Shown: positions 1-11,300 of the stretch, piece after piece
Position numbering within the stretch: the stretch's first letter is position 1
Layout: each line of letters opens with the position of its first letter
Assembly: GCA_012064415.1 (NCBI GenBank)
Contig: SSNU01004331.1
Location: 206,135-270,134 of the forward strand
From: Gyrodactylus bullatarudis
Taxonomy: Eukaryota > Platyhelminthes > Monogenea > Gyrodactylidea > Gyrodactylidae
Direction of reading: 5' to 3'
DNA: 64,000 nt
Notes under the pieces: generated by a model
What the model was told of the DNA's origin: nothing
Databases searched by the model: none
Seen by the model: only the letters and a program-made list of their open reading frames with translations
Made by a program: the position numbers and the translations under genes

Positions 1-1519
1 TATATAATTATAAAAATGGAGTTTAAATCAAGTAGAAAATGATTAACTTTCACCCATGTTTACTAAAAAAATACAAGAGTGCATTTTCAACGAGAAATGG
101 AGTAACAATACAGTAAGAGAGTTAGACTAAAACCTAAGGCATTTCTTTTATATTTGACTGTTACTTTTGCTTTGTTATTCACTTTAATAGCTGTATAAAT
201 CGTCAATTAATTTATATTTTTAGTCTCGAATAAGATAAATGGTACATAATTATACATTTTCAATTAAAAGAAACACATTCAACCCTATAACGACATCTTC
301 CCTTTTTTATTGAAGCCCCCATAATAAAGAAATGTCGTTCGAGGGTTAAGTTTTTTCTAGGAGTTTAGATGGGAAATAGGATACATGTATTGTTCCAAGA
401 AAATATCTCTTGCATTCTTTTGATATTACTTTTCTAGCATATTTATTATTACTATTTCAATCCATCTTCACTTGAATCTGCAGTTGATAAAAGTCTGTTC
501 ATAACAAGTTCAGTTTGTTATTCTCACTCGCTAGCTCTCTCTCTCTCTACATTTAACCCTTTCCACTTTTGTTTGAAGAAAAACTTAATATTTCAAGCAT
601 ACATATTTTTCAGTTTCTACCGTCGCTGTGTTACAACCAATAAATAATAATACTCCAATAAAATACACAAGTTGAATAGCACTTTACCTATCTCTCTCTC
701 AATCCATGTATATTTTTTATTTGATTTTCTTCATCTGCAGTACAATCTTTGTCACACTCTCTCATTATTGATAACTATGGTAGAATACTTTTTTGTCAGA
801 GAAAACAAAATACGCTTTTTTCATTTAACTTTTAATTTCAGCCGGAATAATAATACTACATTTCTACTCCTTATTTCACTCTTCACCAATTGTATTGTTT
901 TTGATGGGGAAAACAATTTTATTTACATCCCGAAAAAACAAACTAACATTGCTAATTAATCATAATTTCTCTGATAAAAATTGTTGCTTTAGCTTATCAA
1001 GACAAAGAGAGTCTTGAGTTATGTATGGGGCACCCATTCAAACATTAAATATTAGAAGTGTATTAATCTAAATTCCTGATACAATCAATGTAGCCTCGCT
1101 ATCAAGAGATGAGCACATCTTTATTTTCTACCATGAAATGAGCAAATTATCATTCTCTCTTTTCTAACACATTTAACATATATATATTTAAATCAAATCA
1201 GTACTCCCTTCAAGTTGTAAGCCTTTGGATCATTATTTGGCTTCCCATTTATACCCACATATACCCTGGAAATTGGAAGGAAGATTTTTATTCTTGGAAG
1301 TTGTGTTTAATTTCTGCTTTCCTTCATGTTTTCTCAATCTCTCTCCTAATTTTGTCTGAGAATGTTTCTTGATTATAAAATATAAAACCAAGAGCTTTAC
1401 TCGAAATACAAAAAACCTTACGTGCTAATATCAACATACTCAACATGCTAAAGATTTTATTTCTTTCACATTATTACAATTAATCTTTTATTATTTTCTT
1501 ATTTCAATCAAAATTTCAG
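1..1519. other. Intron or upstream sequence of the DLGAP-like gene
   Basis: AT-rich sequence with no exon I can support. The first recognised exon begins at 1520 after a ttcag acceptor in phase 0, so this stretch is probably intron of that gene. It contains a CT microsatellite near 532-548 and a short hairpin element at 281-347, listed separately. A 95-codon open frame at 672-959 has composition like random AT-rich DNA and no recognisable family. Confidence 0.5.
281..347. repeat. Short hairpin (MITE-like) element, copy 1
   Basis: The left end reads aaccctataacgacat and the right end reads atgtcgttcgagggtt, an imperfect inverted repeat separated by about 35 nt that includes a C-run (agccccc). 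A second element of similar design, with ends aaccctagaatgacattt, occurs at 44640-44728. Two copies of the same terminal motif around a similar C-rich centre suggest a small family of non-autonomous foldback elements. No target-site duplication was established. Confidence 0.5.
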
Positions 1520-4500
1520 ACGAGAAGTCAAAATATGACTGGAGAATCTAGTCAATACGACGACTCCCACTTCCACAGAAGTTCTTTCATCATGATGAGG
1601 GTCACGCAGAGTACCCGGCAGGCATCAAACCTGAATATTGATCAAGCCAACTCTCCTACAGCTACCATCAAGCATCATAACTTGCGTGAGTCTTCCAACC
1701 AGTCTACAACATTAGTAAAACACTTTTCCTTCCTTTCTCATATACATAAATGTTTCTAGGAAATCAATGAATTCAAATCTATTAACTTGAAAATTCAAGA
1801 GAGAGTCTTTAGTCTCTAGTAGATAATAGAACAGCCAACCAAAAAATATCATCGCTCCATAATTTCCATCATACTCTGTCTTTCTCTCTTTTGATAAATC
1901 AATCATATTTTTGTTTTCTTTTTGTTGTTGCTATCGTAAGGCTTGATAAATGATCTGAATGAATAACATTTCTATCGAGAAAAGTACTAATCAGAAATTT
2001 GTTTTATATTTCTGAATAGTCTGTGTGTTATTGAAAATCTCGTGCATGATTAGCTTATAACTTTCATAATGATATTTCAAAACTTGTGACTATACTTTAA
2101 TAAATATATATAATGCACAAATATTTTATAGAAGAGAATGATTTGAAAACCAATGATTATCAAATTGATCAAGGCACAGTAAAATCTTCGACGCCAATGA
2201 AGTACAAGAGTTCCACTGATAAATCTTCTGGCATCTGTCTTCCCCTCGACTCAGTCCCAGAACTCATTCAGAATGGAGAGAGTTCCAATCCGAAGAGAAA
2301 CGGTGAATATTTCCTCAAGATTGTCGAAAAGACCCAGATGGAAATTTTGACCAAGGCAGCTGACATTGAAAATATCATTGAGAATGCCGAAGAGACCAAC
2401 AATAACTCACAAATCAGTGATGAAAGTGAGCCCTGAGTTATAGCTCCTTTGAGATTATGAACTCTTATCTAATGATCTTCCTATCCCGAACAGCAGAACA
2501 GATACTATTAATTAGCATTTTTAATTCATAAATTATTTGCTCTATTTGCTCTAAACGGTAGTAAATTTCGATGAATATTGATTTTCTACTAATGTTTCAG
2601 TATTTGGTGAGATGCGAACTACAGTCGGACAGGCGAAACTCTTGATTAAAGAGAAATTTGCACAATTTCGATCGTTGTGTAGAGAAAATCTCCTCTCTGA
2701 TAGTGAATTAGTCAATGGCCTAAGACCTCTGGATGGAGATCTTGATGGCTTTTGGGCTCTAGTCATGATTGAAGTGGATAATATACGAGCAAAGATGAAT
2801 TATCTCGAAGACCTACGGAAGAACAATTGGAAACCTATTCTTGTTGAAGAGAAGCCAGTTAAAAGTCTCATTCCTAAAAAGCCCACCGGCAAAGAAAATA
2901 AGAAACAGGTATGTCTCATTTCAAAGGCTTTTTTTATATTCCTTCATTTGCTTATATGAATTGTGGCTAGTATGCGTGTAGAATAGACTCGCTCATGACT
3001 GTTGTAGAGCTATGGTTTTATTACTCGGGGTGCCTCTTTCATCATTCTATTGCACAATATTGATTCTCGAAATAATATTCATCACTCTCTTTATCAATTT
3101 CATCTTCTGATTTCTCCTTCCATATATGCAAAAGTCCAATACTGAAGCAGAGAGAAAGATTTCATGTCCAATGGGTAATAAATAAATATTCCACATCTCT
3201 TCGCAGATTTTGTGCACGATAAACTTTGTTAGGTGTACTTTTCCTGTATAATCATCTTCACTAGGGGCAAGACTAATTAATTATTATGCCATTAGACTTT
3301 AGTTTTATTGTATATTTGTCTAGAATTTTTTAAAACTAATTGATTCTCATTTCAATAATCTTCAATCAGAGGAATATGGGCTAGATTTTGCAAATCAAAA
3401 GTCAAAATTCTGAGAAAGTACTCATGGAAAAACCAAGATATCGCTTTACTTCATCAGCCTCGTACAAGATCTGATTGGCTCCTCTCAGATCAAATTATCA
3501 TTTTTCTTATATTTGAGTTTACACATCTGACGTGAGGTGCTTATTTTAATCAAACTTTTGCCATCTTTCTCATTCTTTGTTGAGCACGGAAACATTATCT
3601 GTTTAGAAACAGAGTTAATTCTAAAATTAGCGCACTTTAAAGGTGTTATTCCAAAATTAGCGTATCTAGTATATTGAATGCAATATTCGCAATTTTCTGG
3701 CTGATCCAGTGTAGTATTTTTTGGATCCGTTAACTCTCTACAAAAATGTTCATAACACTTATTGCTATTCCTTTTAACAAAGGATTGACGCAATGAATCC
3801 CTCGAGTAACTCATAACATCTCTTTTGAGAGGAGATAAACTTTCCCTAAAATGTTCCATTAGTAAATGAATGATACAAAGTGAAAGCTCAATTATACTTG
3901 AAAATAACGATTTCTGATTGGATCGAAATACATTTATCAAGCTGTACACTGTACAGTGAACAATCCTATTCAGAACCGAAATAGATTTATTGGTGTATTC
4001 CTTAATTAAAATAAACTAAATAAACCTGACAACTATACCAACTACAGTTTGAAAATAAAAATGTACTAATTAGGCAAATACAAGGGGGGTAAATAACCTT
4101 TTTATTATGAATAATCTTAATTTTGCAATCATTTAACTTTAGAAAAAATTTAAAAAATGCGCTAATTTTGGCATTGACTCTTAGAAACATTGCTCTCGGC
4201 CTTTTGATTACTTTTTTTCTCTTAAGAAAACCATCAATCTGTAACTGCGCACCATATCTGTTGCCTTTTCGTTTGGTTGTTTAGCTGTATTTCTCCCTTT
4301 TCACTGATTATAGCTTGGCTGATGATTTGATTACCTCAACTGTTGTTCACTTCTTTTTAGTTTCAATTGATTATTCTAATTAGTAGTATTTATATTTTAA
4401 ATGCGGTATAGTCTAAAGAGGCCCGGCAAAATATAACTTTTATCACTCAAACATACGCTTGTCGTCATAAAAAACCTTGCAAATGAGTCTAGAATTGAAC

Positions 4501-6105
4501 TCTTGATGAGGTTCTACATAATATTATTGTTCAAATGGATTCTTATGATTCTTTTAAAGTTTTCTCGGATGTCTTGTCGACTGTATTATAATACTAATTA
4601 GTCTACTCCTACATTACATTGTACTATGATATAATACGAATTTATTAGTATTTTAATTTGTCTCTGTTCGTTTGTGTGTGTGTGAACCAGCTCCTTTGCG
4701 ATGAAAATTGTTGCAACATCGATATTGGTCTCAGAGTATATATAAATGTACAATGAAAGATGAGATTGCTTCTTTTGGTTCATAAATTGTCATCTGCATT
4801 AATATGTATTCATTCGTTTTAATTTTTCGATTCACTCTTCTCTTCACAAAAACTGTGAATCCATCTGAATGAAAGAAAACCACATTCATATTATTTAAAA
4901 AGAAAAAACCAACACTAGCACATACAAACAAACACTGAATTCAACCAGAAATACTCTCTCTCTCCAGGTTTGCTGACCAGATAAATAGATGTTGAGAGAG
5001 AGAGAGAGAAATATTCAAAGTGTCTACATGTGTGAATCATTGAAGGCTAAGCGCAGAGAAAGTGAACTGAAATATTCTCTCGCTCTCTCTTTTTCTATTG
5101 ATTGTTATTTCTATTCATGAATTGAATCATATCATTACAATTGCAGGTTGAAAAAGGCATCTCTCTCAACTCTCAACCGAAAGGACTACGATTTTTCGAT
5201 ATTTTTCTTATGCTTTTTTGTGTCCTTGGGGGAGGGGGGAGTATTTGCTCACATTTCAAGTCATTTGTCACTAAAATATTACCAGTTTCGTTCAGACTGA
5301 TTTTCCACTCTTCCATTTAACTGTTAACGTCTGTGATTTTATCGATTGTCAAGCATCCCTTTGCCAAACTGCCCAACTTTTACTGACTGTGACCTTATCC
5401 GAAAAATGGAACAAGGGAGAGAAGTCATCCCTCAGACTCTCTCCCACACACACACACATCTTCCCCATTTACCTCCCTCAAATATTCTCTGCATTATAAT
5501 GTATATTCCTCAGTGTGTATTCTGGTGATATAGTTGGGAGGAGAGGTTAATTAGTTTTGAATTAGCTGCAACTTCTTTAATTTTTGAAAATTGAATGACT
5601 CTCACTTTCTGTCTCTTCCTTCTCTTGTGTGCTCTACAAATTAGCCGACTTTTCTCCCTCGACGCTTTCTTTCTCTCTCTCTCTCTCCAGAATGCACACA
5701 GAAAATAACTATAAATACAGCAATAATAATACAGAAGAGAGAGAGAGAGTCATCCAAGCATTCATTCATCCTAGTCATAATTATCCTACTACTGTACAAA
5801 TCTCATGTTTTTTCCCACTCATAATAAGAATTATACATGTAATTAACTAGATACATGGATGAGGAAGCCATTTACATTTATAATTAGGACTGATACTTGA
5901 GTTATTTATTATGACGCCTACTTGCAAGTAAACTTTATGAAAAATTAAATAAAAATATTTCTAGCCAATTAATAACCAAAGAAATGAGGATGCCCAACGA
6001 GTAGCAGCTCGTCAACGAATCCTCGCCATGAAGAAACAGATGAAAGCAAAGGCCCTAGAGTTGAACAATGAAAATAAAGATGATGCAATATTTGTTGCAT
6101 TCTAA
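1520..6105 (+). CDS. DLGAP/GKAP-family synaptic scaffold protein, 3' part
   Basis: C-terminal part of a disks-large-associated protein, the family that links PSD-95-type guanylate kinases to Shank in the postsynaptic density. Exons: 1520-1685, 2132-2425, 2601-2908, 5965-6105; the phases match at every junction. The GKAP domain is clear: NGEYFLKIVEKTQMEIL, then MRTTVGQAKLLIKEKFAQFR, a LCRENL turn, and DGFWALVMIEVDNI, followed by a proline/lysine linker ending in PKKPTGKENKKQ. The last exon gives QRVAARQRILAMKKQMKAK, matching the family's RQEARKRLLAAKR helix. The protein ends in IFVAF rather than the vertebrate QTRL Shank-PDZ ligand. The 5' end lies outside the window because the first exon here starts in phase 0 with no clear start codon. 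Poly(A) signals occur at 6487-6492 and 6572-6577. Family assignment is firm; orthology within DLGAPs is not resolved. Confidence 0.87.
2909..5964 (+). other. Last intron of the DLGAP-like gene
   Basis: A 3.06-kb intron beginning gtatgt and ending tttctag. It holds CT/GA microsatellites (about 4954-4966, 4995-5009, 5668-5688, 5741-5751), a CA run near 5447-5458, and an antisense reading frame at 3485-3949 described separately. No sense-strand exon is visible. Confidence 0.7.
3485..3949 (-). other. Unrecognised long antisense open reading frame
   Basis: A stop-free antisense frame of about 155 codons, which can be read back to about 4020 for roughly 180 codons without a stop. This is long for DNA this AT-rich. 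The translation has clustered cysteines (CYEHFC, ENCEYC, LKCANF, SRQMCKL) and many charged residues. I recognise no family. Near-complementary segments, aaaattagcgca at about 3624 and tgcgctaatttt at about 4158, flank part of it, so a decayed transposon is possible. It could also be an antisense host exon. Confidence 0.3.
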
Positions 6106-7578
6106 AATACAGAGCTAAATGGTTTGTTCTCATTGTGTTAGTTGGTTGTTTAAGACCCCTTTCCCCCAAACCAATTCATATCATTCGATAATTGATTACA
6201 AATTGGATGAACACAACATTGATATTGGATATAAAACATAAGATTCTGTATGCTATTTTACTAAAATATCCTTTTTATTTATTCTCTTAAATTTACAAAT
6301 ACATAACCAATGTTTTATTCTATACATTATTATTCTGTATTACACATTATAGTATTTTGATCAAAGTGTTTTGTTTGTTTTTGGTCCCCTCCCATCATTT
6401 AACATTCACACCCCTCCCCCAACTCCTCCTCATCTGCCTTCTTTTATACGTCTATAAATATGCATACTTCTTGTGAGATTAACGAAAATAAATTTGTCAG
6501 TTTCGGTTTGTATTGTTCTTTATTTTGTGGACAAGATCCAGGCCACATCCTGACCCCTCTATCCGATCCCAAATAAAAGCCTGTTCTTCATTGATTTAAA
6601 TCGTTGTGCCTCTTTACATCATCATATTTTAATCATACTAACTTTTACCATTTATGCGATTATTGAAATGATTTTTCTCATTATGACCCAAACCAAGGCA
6701 GATCCAACTAGTCCCCTTAGCATTATATCTCTTTATTGTGAGAGTATGAAAGAACTCTTTAAATTATTCTCTACCATCTGTTTCACTATTAGATTATTAC
6801 AGTCTGACAATAAGGAGTGGATCTTGGAGAATAACCTTGGTACAAGATTATTGTGTGTGTATGTATGTAAATAAAACTCTGAGGGATTAAGAAAAGAACA
6901 GATTAGTTTTCGAATTCAATTTCTAACATAAACTTTCCTAATTAATCATATACCATTTTGTACATATAATATTCTCTTAAATATTTACATAAATAATTAT
7001 TGTCTTAATCATCAAAAATCTTTTTTCTTTTTCATGTTAATAATATAAATTATAGGTAGTTACTCATGAGTAAATATATGGATTTATTCATTAAACTTTT
7101 TACAAACAGATCTCGCTAGACTTGGTAGCGTTGAAATGGAGATGAACATTAACCCTAATAAAAATGTGCATAAAGGTTAACAAGTGACCAATTATTGATA
7201 TAAATTGAAAAACATACCTGAACAGAGAGAGATTGAAAAAAATGTGTAGATAGTCCTTGACAGGCCAGGGGAATATGATTTTCTTGCTTGCAAATAGTTG
7301 TAACCTACATAAAGGTTGAGGACTTGAGGCAAGAGGAAACTTATCAAACTACATGATAAACACTCTTTTTCGTTTTCCTTAACCTAAAAAAATTTATCAA
7401 AATAAGGATTAATGCAAATGGAGAAAAGAAACTAATACAAAACGTTTGATCAACGCTTAGGTTGGATTTGAAAATCAAGTTTATTTCTAGATTAAAAAGA
7501 TAAAAATTACTATACAAAAATATTTGATCAAGATAATAAATCACAAATGAATTCAATTGGTAAGGACTTAATAGTAGT
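6106..7578. other. Intergenic: DLGAP 3' UTR and spacer
   Basis: Contains the likely 3' UTR of the DLGAP-like gene with two AATAAA signals (6487-6492 and 6572-6577), then AT-rich spacer up to the stop codon of the Rab gene on the opposite strand. No exon is supported. The two genes converge here. Confidence 0.6.
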
Positions 7579-8220
7579 TCAGCAATTGCAATTCTCTTTC
7601 TTCTCAATATTGTCATTAGTTATCTTTACAGAATCACAAATGGAATCCAAATAGACATTGGTCTTTGCTCTCTCCTCCAAGGCTAAACGTATTATTTTGA
7701 TAAAAGCTTCATCAACTCTAATGTTCTCTTTTGCACTGCATTCGAAATATTGAATATTCCCGTCATAACACCACTTTTCAGCTTTTTTAAAATTCACGGC
7801 ACGATCAGAACTGTCACATTTATTTCCGATGAGGATAAAAGGTATATTTTTGTTGGGTCCTGAGTTTGTTTGCAGAGTGAATTCGTCTTTCCAGGTTTCA
7901 ATGCTAATAAAAGAGCTTGGAGATGTCACATCATATACAAGAATGCAACAATCAGCACCTCGGTAAAAAGCGAGACCAAGAGACTGAAATCGTTCTTGCC
8001 CAGCGGTGTCCCAAATCTGAAGAGTTACATTATTACCATCAATTTGTATAGTCTTGATCAGGAAGTCAGTACCTATGGTAGCCTTGTATTGATTTGAAAA
8101 TCTCTGGTTAACATAACGATTCATAAGGGAAGATTTTCCAACACTAATAATTAAAAATAATTAGACTTTCCCACTATCTCCTAACAAGATAACTTTTAAC
8201 AATATATTAGAACTGGACAT
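7579..8220 (-). CDS. Rab7-like small GTPase, P-loop interrupted by 27 nt
   Basis: A Rab-family switch GTPase closest to Rab7, which controls late endosome and lysosome traffic. The ATG at 8218-8220 gives SSSNILLKVILLGDSG, and the frame resumes with VGKSSLMNRYVNQRFSNQYK. Visible motifs: effector TIGTDF, G3 WDTAGQERFQSLG followed by FYRGADCC (Rab7-typical), G4 NKCD (NKID in canonical Rab7), G5 ECSAKE, and a C-terminal CNC for double geranylgeranylation. The P-loop GDSG/VGKS is split by 27 in-frame nucleotides (about 8143-8170) containing a TAA. These look like a micro-intron with an AG end but a GA instead of a GT start. Apart from that the gene is uninterrupted. It could be a functional divergent paralog with a non-canonical intron, a recent pseudogene, or carry a one-base sequence error. 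Its start is 108 bp from the PICK1 start. Confidence 0.83.
8143..8170 (-). other. Candidate 27-nt non-canonical intron in the Rab7-like P-loop
   Basis: Read on the minus strand, ...GGAGATAGTGG is followed by GAAAGTCTAA, ends in ATTATTAG, and continues T GTT GGA AAA TCT. Removing 27 nt restores GDSGVGKSS exactly. The removable segment can be bounded GA...AG (8170-8144), but no GT donor keeps the frame. An inserted T after the first G would give GTAAAG, a standard donor. Confidence 0.55.
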
Positions 8221-8328
8221 TATTTATTTAATAAGTTGCCAAATTTGAAACAGGATGAATTTTGTGTTGTTTAAAACATTTATTTACGAACTTTTATTTC
8301 TTAATCTGTGTTGAAAAATCAAAAAGTG
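8221..8328. promoter_or_regulatory. Divergent promoter region, Rab7-like / PICK1
   Basis: Only 108 bp separates the Rab7-like start (8220, minus) from the PICK1 start (8329, plus), so both transcripts must initiate within or next to this segment. It is very AT-rich and I see no convincing TATA box. The assignment as a shared promoter rests on spacing alone. Confidence 0.55.
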
Positions 8329-11300
8329 ATGAACTTGGGAGAAATATATGGATTTGAAGAGGATAAAATGTAATTTATACGATTTCTATCCTATTTAAGG
8401 GGTATGACTGTTACAAGTGGTCGGATTACCATTATTAAAGATACCCAAAATCAAATAGGAATAAGTATTAGCGGAGGAGCTCCTTACTGTCCATGTATTT
8501 ATGTTGTTCAGATATTTGAGAATACACCTGCAGATAGTGAAGGATCCCTCAAGGCGGGAGATGAAATTACTTCAGTAAATGGTATTTCAGTTAAGGGAAA
8601 AACTAAATCAGAAGTGGCAAGACTATTTCAAACAGGATCTGTATGTTTTTTTTTCTTATTAAGATTATCATTTTATAATTATTTTCTTGTTAAGTCATCA
8701 ATTTATTTCATCTTTTATAATGAGGAATATTATTAAAATATTTAATATTATCATTGCTGCAATATTCTCTAATTTTGGACAATATCAATTTCAGCGTGAG
8801 GTTATCATTTGCTATAATAAACTCCATGCCGATGTTAAGCAGGGAAAAACTCTCGATATAAGTATGATCAATTAATAAACTGTGTGTTTTGTTTCAAGTT
8901 TTGAAAAAGATCAAGCATAAAGTTGTAGAGAACTTGGATACTTCAACAGCTGATGCCCTAGGACTTTCACGTGCAATTTTAGTGAATGACGACCTTGTCA
9001 AAAAGTGTGAACAGCTCCATTTAACTTCTGAACTCTTCCATGGAATGATTACCCATTTGAAATATCTCCTTAGAGCCTTGTTCAATCTATCACGAGTCTA
9101 CAAGGGATTCTCAGACACGTTCTACGTCATTGGAGCTAAAGAATCGAATCATCGAGCCAATGAGGCATTCACCAAATTCGCTGTGATACACAGGGAAATT
9201 GAAAACTTTTCTGTTGACATGTTAAAGACAATTAAACCCGTAAGTGATGTTGAAAGTCTCTTTTATCTGATTTAATAGTCATGAATGCATTTCCGTTAAT
9301 TGAGGAAAAGAAAGGTTCCTTACAAGGGACAAAATATTCAATCTTATCAGTGTACCGAACTGAAAATTGCTACGAGTTTGAGCTTCCTTTAAGTAAATCG
9401 GAGATGAAAAGCTCTAAACCAGTTCCAAGAGTACGAAAACTAAATAACTTTAATTTAACTACATATTTTCTTGCTTTATTTAATTAATTATAACGCCATT
9501 ATCAATAATAATAATTATACAGATGATTGGCGATCTGAATACCTTTGTAACCAAAGTGATTCCCGATATGAATATGACAATGAAGAAATACTTGGATGTC
9601 AAATTTGAGTACCTGGTAATTGGCAAATATTTCTGACTATTTCTCTGTATTTCAGTCGTATTGTCTAAAAGTTAAGGAAATGGACGAAGAAGAATATAGT
9701 TATGCCATCCTACAAGAGCCCCTCTATCGTGTCGAGACAGGCAACTATGAGTATAGATTGGTATTGCGTTGTCGCCAAGAGGCGAGAGTACGCTTTGCTG
9801 CTATGCGAAAGGATATTCTTGTAAAGATTGATCTTCTCGATAATAAACACGGTTAGTGCTTCATTAATTTGTCCATTGTATCAAGAGTAGAGCCTCTAAA
9901 AAATAATATCTATAAAGTTTTAAAAATAACATGACATAATAAACTACTTACAAGTAAACTGAATAAGAATATGAAAATCAATTAATTTTGGAATTAAACC
10001 AAATTGACTAATTTCAAAATTATCTTCTTCGGAGTTATTTTTGAGCTTAGCAAATTGTTAAACGATGAAAATAATCTCTCTACCTCAAAAATGTGCATTG
10101 AGATCATTAATATGGTTAGTGAAACATGCTAAAATAATAATTTTATTGTATTTGTAGATATACTGTAGGAGTCCTGCATTATGTTACACTATTGTCGAAA
10201 AATTAAAAAATCCACGTTATGTATGAAATTGAGAAAAAAATGTCCAATCAGGTTAAAATAACCATTTTACATTAAAACATAGGAAAAAAGCCTCACAGAC
10301 CTTCTAAGGTTTACGTTATAGGAAAGCATACACCATGTGTAGGGTGACCATACCTTCCCATGTAATGCAATCCCACAGTACAATTTAATGCATTTGTACC
10401 TTGTGTATAAGAAAAGGTTTTTTATTCATTAAATGTACATTTCTTCATGGTTCATCAGTAGGGACACATAAATAATGATAAAAGTTTAAAATTCATTGAA
10501 AATAATATTTTACAAATTTTGAAAGAAGTATAGTTAAAGTTGAAAAATATAAGAATATAATGTGAGCTGAAAAAACACCAAAACTCTTCAATAAATAGCA
10601 ACAGTGAAGAGACAAGTGAAAAAGCTCACATAGGCCAGGGTAATTGAAGGTTATAAGAATAGTTTTTTTGAACACACAGATTTGGCTTAAAGTGATTGAT
10701 GGAAAATTTCTCCTTCACCCACAAATCCGTGCTATCATCACCCGCATTTTCATACAAAATTGAGAAATTGGAAATTGAAGCTTCATGGTTCTCCTGTTTG
10801 ATGTGTCTGGTCACCGCTGTATCCTTCTTGAGGTGATCGTTTGATCTTGTTGATAATTTCCTAACTGTACGTCCTATATAAGACGCTCCACAGTCACATT
10901 GGAATTTGTAAATTAAAAGATTCTTTTCTTCAGGTTTTAGTAAATCCTTATGAATCAAACTGAATAATCTTTAAGTTTTAAATACAATTTTCAATTGTAT
11001 ATTATCATAATGTTGATCGATAAGATTAACCAGTCGTCTCCTTACATCATTACTGAAACCATCAACTTTAAAATTAAGTTTCATGAAGATGGTTGTCTTC
11101 TCTCCTTCATCTCTGTCGACCCTTTCATCTACATCATCAGACATATTGATGAATTTGTCTACAAATCTGTTGGGATAACCAATTTTATTGTAGTCAAAAT
11201 AGTGGAAATAGCTGGCTAAAGCAAGCATTTTTATAATAAGAGATTAATTAAGTATTTTATTAATTCTATTTAGTACAAGATGTAGTAACTCAACTGAAAA

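Noticed and set aside
672..959. 95-codon plus-strand open frame
   Set aside because: Composition is that of random AT-rich DNA (Phe/Leu/Asn-rich), no family and no fitting splice sites.
9281..9487. 68-codon frame in PICK1 intron 4 as a coding exon
   Set aside because: PICK1 homologs join KTIKP directly to the DLNT segment at 9523, and inclusion breaks the frame; kept only as a possible poison exon.
10995..11219. Plus-strand 74-codon frame in PICK1 intron
   Set aside because: It is the shadow of the antisense Penelope-like reading frame.
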